A stretch of 64,000 nt of DNA. Source: Closterium sp. Naga37s-1 (lineage: Eukaryota > Streptophyta > Zygnematophyceae > Desmidiales > Closteriaceae). Both the position numbers and the translations under genes were made by a program. This document shows, one piece after another, positions 53,826 through 64,000 of this stretch (its first letter is position 1; every line of letters begins with the position of its first letter). The stretch is from assembly GCA_947471745.1 (NCBI GenBank), contig CANJKZ010000169.1, positions 3,684,501-3,748,500 of the forward strand, in the 5' to 3' direction. The notes beneath the pieces were generated by a model. It was not told the DNA's origin. It did no database searches and was given only the letters and a program-made list of their open reading frames with translations.

Positions 53826-56021
53826 ATGTTTCGCTTTGCTGCCCCCGGAGTGTCGCTCGCCCTCGGGATTGTCGCCGCCTCCTCCTGCCAGCGCGCCTCC
53901 GCCTCCACCACCTCCTCCTCCTCCACCGGCGCTGCCGCTCCTCGCGGCGCAGTAGCCGCGGAAAGGGATTCTGCGGGGAAAGGCGGAAAGGGAAGCTCGG
54001 GGGGGGATGCGGGGGGATCTGCGGCGGACGGCGAGCAGCGGCGAGTGATTGTAGCGGTGGATCACAGTCGAGATAGGTGAGTCGAGATCTTTAGAAGAAT
54101 TTCATTCCATTCGCCCTCTTGTGCCATGAAATCATCCGTGCATTCGAGTCTGAGACATTCTGAAAACCTTTTATTCGCTCTCCTGTGTCGTAATGTCATC
54201 CATGCGTTCACCTGCTCAACAGCTTGCACGCCGTGGATTGGGCGATCGAGAATCATTTGCGACCGTCCGATCTGGTAACGATGCTGCATGTGCAATCGCC
54301 AACGGAGGCCCTGACTGCTCCCGGAATCTATGCAGGTAACGTTCGCAATGGCAACGCTTGGTTGCAATGTTTTACCTGGTTCCATAGAATACCTGGTAGT
54401 AAACCATGTCAGGTAACTGAATATTAACAGGTTTAGTTCAGGGGTGTCGTCAAGTACACGCGAAAGCATTGGCGTTCGTGTGAGGGTGCATCGGTTTTCA
54501 CTGATAGCATACGAGCGTCGTTGTCCCTTGTTCTTGCTGATGTGCAGCATGGGATTCTGAAGCGGGTGGTGCTGGTAACGGCAGCAGTAGCATCAGTAGC
54601 AGCACGGCTCTCATCAGTCATGCTGATGTTTCTCTTGCTGATGCAGAGGCGGTGACTGCAGCCACGAGCAAAGAAAATCCCAATCTTCCTTCTAATTTAG
54701 TTCCTGCATCCGGTGCTGCTTCTGCTGCTGCTGACTCTGCTGCTGCTGAGAGCGATGCTGCAGTTGCTACAGTGGACGAGTTGCTGCATCAACCGTGCCT
54801 AACCCCATTCCACTCCCTCTTCCCCCTCCTGCCACCTCTTCCTGAATCCCTGCTGCGCCACACCCACAACCACCACAATCCCAACAACCACTCCAACAAT
54901 TCTCCCAACAATGATCCCAACAACCACCCCACAAACCACTCCCCGGGCCACGGCCAAGCAGCTCTGGGCGACACGACGATGAGTGAGGCGGCCATGGATC
55001 AGCTTCTTGTGCGCACGGAGGAGCGACAGAGCGCCGTCAACGCGGAGCTCAAGAGACTGCTGCTGCAGCGCTGCTCCACTGCAGAGGTGAGGGTCGGCTT
55101 GTTTGGTGCGCACGAGGAGAGGTTTTGCCTGTTTGAGAAAGCTGGAGGGGCGGCAGAGCGCCGTCAACGCGGAGCTCAAGAGACTGCTGCTGCACCGATG
55201 CTCCAACGCGGAGGTGAGGGGCCAGCCTGTGTGATGGAGATCGAGGGTTTGACTGTCTGATGCGGATGGGGGTGAGGGTCTGGGGGTGAGGCTCCCAGCA
55301 GCCACTCCCCGGGCCACGGCCTACCAGCTCTGGGCGACACGACGATGAGTGAGGCGGCCATGGATCAGCTTCTGGTGCGCACGGAGGAGCGGCAGAGCGC
55401 CGTCAACGCGGAGCTCAAGCGACTGCTGCTGCACCGATGCTCCAATGCAGAGGTGAGGGTCCGCCTGTTGTTCATGTTTAAGGCGGCTCAAAAAACTCCT
55501 TGAAAAGCGCCTCAAAAGTCAATGCAGTTTTGAGGCGCTTAAAAAATCAGCCCGAGAGGCTGCTGACGCAGGGATGCCCCAATCCAGAGGTGGGCGTCTG
55601 CCTGTGTGGTGTGGATGGAGGTGCGTTCATCAATTCCCACCCATCACTTCCCACTACCCAATCGTTGCCAACCCTCGTTATTCCAGTTGCAGTGCGAGGT
55701 GAGGGTTGTGCGCGATGCAGACCCGCGGGAGAGGATCGTGTCTGAGGTGGCGGATAGAGATGCTGACGTGTTGATTCTGGGCAGCCGGGGTATGGGGCCC
55801 GTGAAGAGGTGAGTGCGAAGGACGTGTGGTTTTCATATTTTGAAACCGTTTCAGTTGTAAACATCATACTTGTATATTGGTACCTCAAAACCTCAGAGGT
55901 GTCCTGCATAATTTTTTCAATGTGTGTGTCATGCAGGATGCTCATTGGGAGCGTTTCAGATTATTGTGTCAACCATGCCCCTTGTCCTGTGGTAGTAGTA
56001 AAACCGTCTGCCTCGAGCTGA
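53826..56021 (+). CDS. universal stress protein (USP) family
   Basis: Exons 53826-54076, 54223-54335, 54548-55086, 55693-55808 and 55937-56021 join in phase to 367 residues. The Ala/Ser-rich N-terminus precedes the first strand RRVIVAVDHSRDS. Then come LHAVDWAIENHLRPSDLVTM, an Asn/His/Pro insertion of about 150 residues, a helix (AAMDQLLVRTEERQSAVNAE), the second half (EVRVVRDADPRERIVSEVAD, DVLILGSRG) and the end CVNHAPCPVVVVK. The ATP-binding pattern G-2x-G-9x-G(S/T) is intact (GSRGMGPVKRMLIGS), so it is probably a nucleotide-binding USP. Plant USPs respond to drought, hypoxia and osmotic stress. The insertion and N-terminal extension make it more than twice the usual 150-170 residues. Confidence 0.87.
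55148..55590 (+). repeat. copies of the third USP exon end
   Basis: The 3' part of exon 54548-55086 (RQSAVNAELKRLLLQRCS) recurs at about 55150-55212, 55291-55452 and 55556-55590. The second is the longest and begins at SPGHGxxALGDTTMSEAAMD. The first two end NCAGAG or GCGGAG|GTGAGG. A cluster of dispersed palindromes (55477-55550) separates the second and third. Confidence 0.85.
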
Positions 56022-57554
56022 GAATATGGAAATGTATTATTTAACTGTTCCGAGTATTGAGTTTGGGTTTTCTTTGTGGTAATGTAGGAGAAGATATGAA
56101 TAAATCCTTTTTTGTAATGCAAGTTATAAAGCTGGCACAAATGATAGTTTCTGGGTGTGATTGTAAGGATGCACTCGAATCGAACCTTTTTGAAACGGAT
56201 TGCTTTGCCAGAATGTTGACATAATCACAACACTCTCTGTTGTAATCCCCTGGTCGAGCATTTTTTTTTTTAATGCGCTGGTAACCAGAACGGGCCGGAA
56301 ATATCGGCCTTACCACCCCCTACACCTCGATGAATTGGTCTCACAGTGAGCCCACAAACAAAAACGCTTGACCACAAAACCCTATGTAGACTTGGAATTC
56401 CAACGACTGTATACCCTTGCCTCTGTAGATCTGGGGGATCTTCTCTTCCAGCACACATGGCGTCCGTACTCGCGTCGCAGGTGGGTTTTCTCACACCAGA
56501 GGCGGCACGATGTCCACTTCACTCCAGCACAGTCACAGTGTCGCTCATCTCACCTTGCTGATGGGGGAATGTGAACCAATGGGAGAAGTTACGCCTATAA
56601 CCACTTGCTCTCCCCAGACCACTGGCCGATTGGCATGCCAATCGCCCTAGGTGGCGACAAGCCCATATGAACCAGCCTGGTTTGGGTCAGACGACCAGCC
56701 AATGAGAGGCTCGTATACGTACCAACGTTCGGCTGCGCGAACCACTCTCGCCAGTGGCGCGTGCCAGAGACTTAGCGGTCAATCAACGGAGTCTGAGATG
56801 TCCGTCGATTGACTGCTTTACATTTTCCGCTGCGACTCGGTATTTCGAGAGGGAGGGAGGGAGATCGTCGAGGCAAACCAAGCTACAGTACTAGGCAAGG
56901 CAATATTTTGGCTCGAGCACTCCCTGACGTACAAGCTACAGTGAGTCCAGCCAGCTCGCTTTGTTCGTTGCTTCGTTCATTCGTTTTCTTCGTTCGTTCG
57001 TTCGTTCTGTTTGTTTGTTCGTTCCCCTCATGTCGAAGCCCAATCTTTCTGGACTTCGCGCCGCCCCCTGGATGGAACGCGTTCCGTTCCGCGTCTCACC
57101 TTGTCGTTCAGTTCAGGTGGTCCCAGAAACGAGCATGTTGCGTCGAATTGATCGCTTCGCCCAATGCACCCTGCACCCCAGCTCACTCACTGCCCTGACG
57201 GCAACAACTTTCTCAACCACCTTCCTCCAACTAAACCACCTGAACATATCACTGTCATCAAAAGTTGAATTCTTCGAGTTCAACTGCAACCATTTCAGTT
57301 TTTACCTTTTTGTACAGCCGTCGGAAGACGCAGTCCAGACACTGCGCGTTCTCCTGACGCAAGTCACTTCAACATCACCCTAACGCATTTCAAAGCACTT
57401 TTCCGCTTCAAAGCTTCTATCCGTATTCCTCTTCTGCGTCCGGAAGATTTCCCGTCATTCGAGGTGGCTCGATAGTCTGCTACCTTGACCCAGTTGATTC
57501 TGAATTTCCCACCCGCAAATTTTCAGCCACCTTCGTGTGGAAACCTTCACAGCG
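56022..57554. other. intergenic region with a possible small ORF
   Basis: An ATG frame at 57030-57383 (117 residues, MSKPNLSGLRAAPWMERV start) has no family I know and could be the 5' exon of the next gene, with a CAG|GTGGTC donor at 57116. A CGTT/TTCG microsatellite lies at 56958-57025. The rest shows no coding signal. Confidence 0.4.
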
Positions 57555-58478
57555 ATGGCGCCTTACTGCGACACGCAGATGGAGCTCTTTACTAGCACAC
57601 TCACCTTCTCACACAACCCCTACCCCCCTCTCGGGCGCAAGCCGCGCCCCTGCATGCTCGCAATCCCGGAGACCGTTCCGCCTCCGCTTTCCCCCACTCC
57701 GCTTTTCTTCTTCCAAAAGCCGGTCCCGACGTCGCAGCCGCAAGAGTCGCCGCAAGAGCCGCCGCCGCAGCCGCAGCCGCAGGACAGACAGAGAAGGCGG
57801 CTCTGGCGGGACGATCCGGAGCCCCCGCGAGCCAGTGCGCCAGTGGCGGGGCTGCCGGAGCCGGCGGAAGCTGCGCCAATCTGCGGAAGCCGCCTGAATG
57901 GGGGGATGATTGTGGGCGCGCACTATCGGGGGAGGAATACGGGGATGGGCGCGGGGATGGGTATGGGGCACGGCATTTCACTTACCGGCTGTCGGGTGAA
58001 CGACAGAAAGCCGAATTCTGCTGTCGCAGAGCGACCTGTCGCAGAGCACGCTGTAAATGTGTCGCAGCAGCAGCTTATGTCGCACATTTTGAGTAGATCC
58101 GAATTCAGCGACTTCGACCTGCAATCGCCGAATTTGAGTCGCAGATATCGCGAATCCTGCGGTTGCTCTGTCGACACGTCATCCCTCTGGTCGAGCCTCA
58201 TCGCCCTCGTTTGTCCCGAACCTGTCGCATTGGCCGTTCGCGGTGACGAGCCTCGTTCCGAACCTCGTCCAGCGGCTTATGATGAGGTTTTGGATATTCC
58301 AGACTTTGTGATGGATTTCAGGGGGCCACTTCGCGCTGCTAACGAATGTTCCTATATGGTGAAGGATGCTGTGCCTGTATCGAGGGAAGCTGCAGGAGGG
58401 CCGAGCCCCATGTCCGTTCTCACACCTACTGCGTCTGAACCAAGCCCGACGCAGCCACTCCCTGCTTTTGTCTGGTAG
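57555..58478 (+). CDS. hypothetical protein, unrecognised
   Basis: ATG-initiated frame of 307 residues. The N-terminal third is Pro/Gln/Arg-rich (PPPLSPTPLFFFQKPVPTSQ, PQPQPQDRQRRRLW). The centre has a Gly-Met run (GMGAGMGMGHG) and QQQLMSHILSRSEFSDFDLQ. The C-terminal third holds more ordered-looking sequence (AAYDEVLDIPDFVMDFRGPL). Acidic, Ser- and Pro-rich composition and lack of membrane segments suggest a regulatory or disordered protein, but I recognise no domain. Codon and GC use resemble neighbouring genes. The open frame begins upstream of the ATG, so an upstream exon is possible. Confidence 0.5.
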   Translation: MAPYCDTQMELFTSTLTFSHNPYPPLGRKPRPCMLAIPETVPPPLSPTPLFFFQKPVPTSQPQESPQEPPPQPQPQDRQRRRLWRDDPEPPRASAPVAGLPEPAEAAPICGSRLNGGMIVGAHYRGRNTGMGAGMGMGHGISLTGCRVNDRKPNSAVAERPVAEHAVNVSQQQLMSHILSRSEFSDFDLQSPNLSRRYRESCGCSVDTSSLWSSLIALVCPEPVALAVRGDEPRSEPRPAAYDEVLDIPDFVMDFRGPLRAANECSYMVKDAVPVSREAAGGPSPMSVLTPTASEPSPTQPLPAFVW

Positions 58479-59335
58479 CGGTCTGTAACGGCTTTTGCTA
58501 CACCGTACTTGTGACAACGACCTAGTTCGCGATTTGTGGAGCTTCATATTGAAGCCTAATTTGGGCACCATGAGGTTTATTATATCGGAGATGCTCGTAA
58601 GGGTGTCTCTTGCATTGTGAAAGCCGTAGTAAGTTATAAGAGCTAAACATAAGCACACTAGTACATAAAAATGACTTTACTTCGGCACTAAGCGTACATT
58701 TCTCCCGTGAGTACAAGACCTACTGGCAAAAGTTTTCTCTCAACATTTCATCTACGGTACGGATTCCTCGAACAAACCCCGACATAATGTTACCCCCGAG
58801 AGAGCACCAACACTTTCATTCAACACCCCGGCAGCGTTTAGTCAGTATTGTCATAAATCATACCACACGAGGTGAGACTTTGTCAAGCTACCAGCATTTC
58901 AAGCAGCCCCTAGGCATCCTGACTGCAAACGTCACAGATATGTTGGGTTGTTATGAAGACATGACTGGAAAAGGAGTTTTTACCAACTGACACACCCTAG
59001 CCATTCCTTTGTCCCTCGACTTTCCCCTAAACAGTGCGCATGGTGTAATGACGCACGGCACGTGACCTTTAGAATGTAACGTATCCTTGAGCATGTTACG
59101 CATGGCATTAACTCTTGAGGAGTTTCATTTTCTACAAGGGATGGGGAAGGGGGGAGAAAGGGGAGGCATGGATGAGTGAGCGCAAGGGGTACGGCCGGGG
59201 TAAGAGGTAGACAGCAATAGCGTGAGGGACCAAGGCAAAAAATTGCAGGAAGCAGATTAGCAGCAGCAAATGAGAAGCACAGAGAGCAAAAACAGCTTCC
59301 AAAATGCCTTTTACTGCAGCAAGCTCCTCCCTTTG
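58479..59335. other. convergent 3' intergenic region
   Basis: The region between the + strand ORF and the - strand SM gene is AT-richer. No gene is supported. Confidence 0.5.
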
Positions 59336-62300
59336 CTAGACGTGTTTTTTTGCTTCTTTTCTTTTGTCTCGACACATCAATGGTCTTCTCATCTCACCAA
59401 ATCCGCAGCAGCAGCAGGGGGGTCTCACTTGGATGAATTTGTTGGGTGTGTCGAGCGACGTTGACCCGATGATGACCTCCCGGTTGAGCTGCTGTGAGAG
59501 CATGTGCGCCACTCGAATCTGGAGGAGAGACGGGCGGGCGCATGGGGGTGACAGGAAGAGATGCAGGAAGTGTGAGAGACGTTGACCCGATGCTGACCTC
59601 CCGGTTGAGCTGCTGTGAGAGCATGTGCGCCACTCGAATCTGAAAGACGGAGGGAAGGAGAGGGTGGAAGGGTGGGGGGGCATGGGGGTGACAGGGAGGA
59701 GATGCAGGAAGTGTGAGAAACGTTGACCCGATGATGACCTCCCGGTTGAGCTGCTGTGAGAGCATGTGCGCCACTCGAATCTGAAAGACGGAGGGAAGGA
59801 GAGGGTGGAAGGGTGGGGGGGCATGGGGGTGACAGGGAGGAGATGCAGGAAGTGTGGGAGAGGTTGACCTGATGATAACCTCCCGGTTGAGCTGCTGTGA
59901 GAGCATGTGCGCCACTCGAATCTGGAGGAGAGAGGGAGGGGGGCGGTGGAGAAGGGAGGAGATGCAGGAAGTGTGAGCAATGCTAACCTCCTGCCAGGTA
60001 AAGGTGAAAGCATGTGAGCCATCTAATCTGATGGCATGGGTGTGGGAATCGGGCATGGGGGTGAGTGTGAGGCATGGGGGTGAGTGTGGGGCATGGGGGT
60101 GAGTGTGGGGCATAGGGCATCAGCCATGGGGTATAGGGGTCAGAGCAAAACGGAGAAGGAGGAGTGGATTGCAAGTGAGGTTAATGCCTTCCGGATAGGG
60201 CTGTTACATATTGAGATGGATGAGATGTACCATCCCGCCGCATCACACCCCACACCACCGCATGCAATCCCGCCCCACCACGTTGCACCGCACCCCATTC
60301 CCCTCACCTCAGACCGACTCATGCCGCCCACGATGAAGACAAAGAGCCGCCGACCCTTCTGGCCTGAACTGGCCGCTGAGACTGAGGGGCGCTCAGAGCT
60401 GAAAGGGGAAGAAGGGAACGCGGAGGGAGAGGGAGGGAAACAAGGGGCAAGGAGAGAGTGGGGTTAAGAGGGGGCAAAGAGAGAGGAAGGAGAAGAGCAA
60501 GGGCGCTCAGCCCTTCTGGACTGAATTGAGCTGGCGGTAAGAGTTGAGGAAAAGAGCCGGGCTTCCGGACTGAACTGGCAGCTGAGACTGAGGGGCGCTC
60601 AGAACCCATAGCCTTCTTCCTCGCACTCAACTTGACCCCTCCAGCTGACCTAGTCCCCTCCAGCTCACCTGGAGCTCTTCTCCTCCATCCCCACGCCCTT
60701 CAGCGCCCAGCTCGCCAAACTGCTCCCACTCGTCGCCGCCGGAGCAGCAGAAGCAGCAGCAGCCCAGTGGGCAAACCTGATCAACCGTAATGCAAACCTT
60801 GCAACCGGGATGCAAACCAGCTCACCTGGAGCTCTTCTCCTCCATCCCCACGCCCTTCAACGCCCAGCTCGCCAGACTACTCCCACTCGTCGTCCCCAGC
60901 ACAGCAGCAGCAGCATCACCAGCCCAGTGGGCAAACCTTATCAACCGTAATGCAAACCTGGAAACCCAAATGCAAACCTTGCAACCGGGATGCAAACCAG
61001 CTCACCTGGAGCTCTTCTCCTCCATCCCCACGCCCTTCAGCGCCCAGCTCGCCAAACTGCTCCCACTTGTCGCCGCCGGTGCAGCAGCAGCAGCCCCACC
61101 AGTCGCCTTCTTCCTCGCACTCATGGCCGCCCGGGCCGACCCAGCAGGTTTCTCGGGCTGAGCCCCACCTGTAGCCTTTTCCCTCGCACTCACCTTGTCC
61201 CCTCCACCTCACCTGGAGCTCTTCTCCTCCATTCCCACGCCCTTCAACGCCCAGCTCGCCAAACTGCTCCCACTCGTCGCCGCCGGCGCAGCAGCAGCAG
61301 CCCCACCAGTCGCCTTCTTCCTCGCACTCATCGCCGCCCGGGCCGACCCAGCAGGCTTCTCCGGCCGCGCCGAACCTCCCCCCCCGGCCTTCCCTGCTGC
61401 CCCGGAGTCGGAGGAGGGTTTGAGGGCGGAGAAGGCGGAGCCAAGGGAGGAGACGGGGTCGCGGGGGCGGGCAGAGCCGGAAGGGGCGGAGTCGGGCTCT
61501 TGCACGTAGGGGTAGTCCTGCAGTGACAGCTTTCCCTCGTCCAAGTCTTCAAGAATGTCCTGTGGTGGGAAGTGCGGGAGAAGGAGAAGTGGGGGAATTG
61601 GAGAGGGAGATATGGAAGGGGAGGACTGAGTGGGGTACATGCACACTGGGGTGGCGTGGCCTGGCCTTGCAGGGGTGGCGTTCTTGGTGCCAAGACGAGG
61701 GAAGGCGTTCTTGCGTTCCTAATGCACTGCACGTACTCCAAGCCTTGATTGAGGGAAGGAACGGGCGTATGTGCTGAGGGAAGGAATTACACCCTGATTG
61801 CTTGCACCAAAGATGACGCAACTCCACTGTGATCACACAAGTGGACTGGACTGTGGAACCACAGGAACCAATGCACCTGGAAAACTCACACTGTGGTTGG
61901 TTACCATACCACGCACACGACGCACCACCAGTGTCATCACACTAGTGCAATTACAACAAACTACGCACCTGGGCAAACTTTTTAGGCGCTGAAAAAAAAC
62001 TGTGACTACAGCTTGTACTAGTGCAGATACAGCAAAAAGAACGCACCTGGACAAATGGGTAGAAGCGAGAAAGCTCGTACGCCTCTTCTGATGTCCGCCT
62101 CTCTTTGCGCACTCGGCCCTTCTCCTGTGAACCAGGGCAGTCAATAACGAGTACAACCACACACAGCATGAACTCTAGCTGCCCACCCATGATAGTCTAT
62201 CTGGGAAAGAAAAGGAATTATAATCATCTCAGAAACTGACGTTAGGTGACCTGAATTGATGAATTGTACAGAGCGCAAACCTTGCGACCAGAATGCACAC

Positions 62301-64000
62301 CTTGCAACCGCACTGCACACCTTGCGGCTGCCGAAGGAGAGGGAGAAGCCGGAGGAGGCGTCCTTGTTGATTCCCACTCCCAGGAACTCCAGGTTGATCA
62401 CCGTGCGCATGTCCTCCTGGTCTAGCTTCGCCAGCTGTGGGGAGCAAACATGGAGAGCATGGGATAGGCGGGAAGATAGAGAGAGAGAGGCAACATGAGA
62501 CAGCATGGCATGAGCAGTCATCAGCCACTCCAGGTTGATCACCGTTCGCATGTCCTCCTGGTCTAGCCTCTCCTCTCCACCTCCCTCCCACACCACCCTA
62601 CCCCCGCCCCTCCCGGCCCCTCCCCCCTTCCACGCATCTTCATCCAGACGTTTTGTTTCTGGGGGTCGAGCTTTTCGGGGTGCATGGCAGCATACACCAT
62701 GAGCAGCCGCATCTTGTTCTCCGTGCTCATGTGCGGGTACTTGTTGATCAGCGCCGCCAGCTCCTTGTAGCTCGCCCCCGAGTCCCCAAACACAAACCCC
62801 CTTGCTCTCCGTCTCCCCCTCTCTCTCTCGCCCTCTCTCGCCCTCTCTCTCCCTCTCTCGCCCTCGCTCTCTCTATCCCCCGCTCCTCTCTCCCACACCG
62901 CCCCACTCCCTCCTTCCCCTCCCCACCCACCCCCCCCCCCCCGCGCACCTTCATCCAGAAGTTTTGTTTCTGGGGGTCGAGCTTTTCGGGGTGCATGGCA
63001 GCATACACCATGAGCAGCCGCATCTTGTTCTCCGTGCTCATGTCCGGGTACTTGTTGATCAGCGCCGCTAATTCCTTGTAGCTCGCCCCCGAGTCGCCAA
63101 ACACAAAGCCCTGCTCCAGCTTCCCCACGTCGAAGAGCCCGTCTGCATTCAGACGCTCGCTCAGGGAGGAGGAGATCTGGTGGTTGAATGAGGCAGGGGA
63201 GACAAAGAACGGAGACGAAGTGCAGGTGTTATGGGGTTGAGAAGGGAAGTGCTCATGTGCGGGTACTTGTTGATCAGTGCCGCCAGCTCCTTGTAGCTCG
63301 CCCCTGAGTCGCCAAACACAAAGCCCTGCTCCAGCTTCCCCACGTCGAAGAGCCCGTCTGCATTCAGACGCTCGCTCAGGGAGGAGGAGATCTGGTGGTT
63401 GAATGAGGCAGGGGAGACAAAGAACGGAGACGAAGTGCAGGTGTTATGGGGTTGAGAAGGGAAGTGCTCATGTGCGGGTACTTGTTGATCAGCGCCGCTA
63501 ATTCCTTGTAGCTTGCCCCCGAGTCACCGAATACAAAGCCCTGCTCCAGCTTCCCCACGTCGAACAACCCATCCGCGTTGAGGCGCTCGCTCAGAGAGGA
63601 GGAAATCTGGAGGTTAAAGTGGGGGGGGAGGAGGCGAAAAGAGGGGGGGGGGGGGGGGGGGGGGGAGAGACAAGGGAACAGAGAAGAAGTGCAGGTGTTA
63701 TGGGGTTGAGAAGGGAAGCGCTCATGTGCGGGTACTTGTTGATCAGCGCCGCCAGCTCCTTGTAGCTTGCGCCAGAGTCACCGAATACGAAGCCCTGCTC
63801 CAGCTTCCCCACATCAAAGAGGCTGTCCGCGTTGAGGCGCTCACTCAGAGAGGAAGAGATCTGGGGAAACGGGAAAGAGGAAGTGGAGGGAGGGAGGGAA
63901 GGACGTGGGATGGTTGGGGAGGGCAGAAGAGGAGATGGCTAGTGAGCCAAACACAAAGCCCTGCTCCAGCTTCCCCACATCAAACAGCCCGTCCGCGTTC
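59336..64000 (-). CDS. Sec1/Munc18 (SM) protein, KEULE-like, partial
   Basis: C-terminal half only; the 5' part lies beyond 64000. - strand exons are 62949-63176, 62321-62434, 62047-62124, 61213-61559, 60308-60398 and 59336-59518, all phase-compatible. They encode SLSERLNADGLFDVGKLEQG, KYPDMSTENKMRLLMVYAAM, LDQEDMRTVINLEFLGVGIN, ERRTSEEAYELSRFYPFVQ, an Ala/Ser-rich linker, RRLFVFIVGGMSRSE and IRVAHMLSQQLNREVIIGST. This is domain 3a and the C-terminal part of SM proteins, which clasp syntaxin/SNARE bundles for vesicle fusion. In land plants KEULE serves cytokinesis and secretion. Nearly all exons have tandem copies. Confidence 0.83.
59580..59930 (-). repeat. three copies of the last SM exon
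   Basis: IRVAHMLSQQLNREV is encoded at about 59582-59641, 59705-59782 and 59865-59922, upstream on the - strand of the terminal exon 59336-59518. All four share the CAG acceptor and diverge after IIGST (TLPASPP instead of DTPNKFIQ). Spacing is about 125 and 155 bp. Confidence 0.88.
60480..61175 (-). repeat. copies of SM linker exon 61213-61559 and its successor
   Basis: Three copies of the linker-exon end (SGSSLASWALKGVGMEEKSS) lie at about 61013-61170, 60820-60930 and 60655-60770, each ending CCAG|GTGAG. A fragment resembling the next exon start (ALLS.RPSVSAASS) is at 60500-60600. The first copy is nearly identical to the functional exon over 150 bp. Confidence 0.85.
62530..62800 (-). repeat. 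partial copies of SM exons
   Basis: 62530-62570 repeats RLDQEDMRTVINLEW from exon 62321-62434. 62637-62800 repeats YKELAALINKYPHMSTENKM to QKQNVWMKM from exon 62949-63176 but lacks its 5' half. Confidence 0.85.
63178..64000 (-). repeat. 215-bp array of the SM DVGKLEQG exon
   Basis: Copies of the first two thirds of exon 62949-63176 start (- strand) at 63391, 63606 and 63860, with a fourth cut by the window end. Spacing is 215, 215 and 254 bp; the last is lengthened by a poly-G run (63645-63665). All stop matching after KYPHMS, so they lack the RLLMVYAAM part. Confidence 0.9.

Overview
This is a GC-rich nuclear window from a green plant lineage, most likely a streptophyte alga or early land plant. 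Supporting signs are a chloroplast-type ABC1 kinase with a serine/arginine-rich N-terminal presequence, a KEULE-type Sec1/Munc18 protein, a hybrid histidine kinase, F-box/kelch and ASCH proteins, tandem GT47 exostosin-like glycosyltransferases and GT-AG introns throughout. A Closterium-like zygnematophyte is my best guess, but that is inference only. No bacterial, organellar or viral gene order is visible.

Layout. 1-3.9 kb: satellite-like minisatellites with little coding signal. 3.9-15.6 kb (+): PAS hybrid histidine kinase in nine exons. 16.8-22.8 kb (+): two intronless GT47 paralogues in tandem. 23.8-35 kb: three genes on the - strand, namely F-box/kelch, a plant-conserved protein of unknown function with a C-terminal FLEP/DGH signature, and an ASCH-domain protein. 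35-43 kb: gene-poor, with a GAGAGCGCGT-type satellite interrupted by a 1.57 kb TRIM (miniature LTR retrotransposon) that has a clean 5-bp target duplication. 43-51.8 kb (+): ABC1K3-like chloroplast kinase. 52.3-53.4 kb: large inverted repeat. 53.8-56 kb (+): universal stress protein. 57.5-58.5 kb (+): unrecognised ORF. 59.3-64 kb (-): C-terminal half of a KEULE-like SM protein, running off the window.

The outstanding property is pervasive local tandem duplication of single exons with a bit of flanking intron. It affects every multi-exon gene here: histidine kinase, F-box/kelch 3' end, FLEP protein, ASCH, ABC1K, USP and SM protein. Unit lengths are often exact (234, 176, 134, 129 and 215 bp). 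Most copies are decayed pseudo-exons, but some keep both splice sites and frame. The clearest is six 117-nt exons separated by 59-nt introns in the ABC1K gene. Three duplicated receiver-domain exons in the histidine kinase include two that end in an early stop and could act as alternative last exons. Many open reading frames across these arrays are artefacts of the repeats. A second shared habit is low-complexity insertion inside conserved domains (poly-Q in the kinase ATPase domain, a Pro/Ser tract in its receiver, an Asn/His tract in the USP). A short palindrome family (core TTTGAGNCGNCTCAAA) is scattered through introns and intergenic DNA.

Exon models were built by hand from splice-site phase and family similarity recalled from knowledge. 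Boundaries marked approximate need transcript data.
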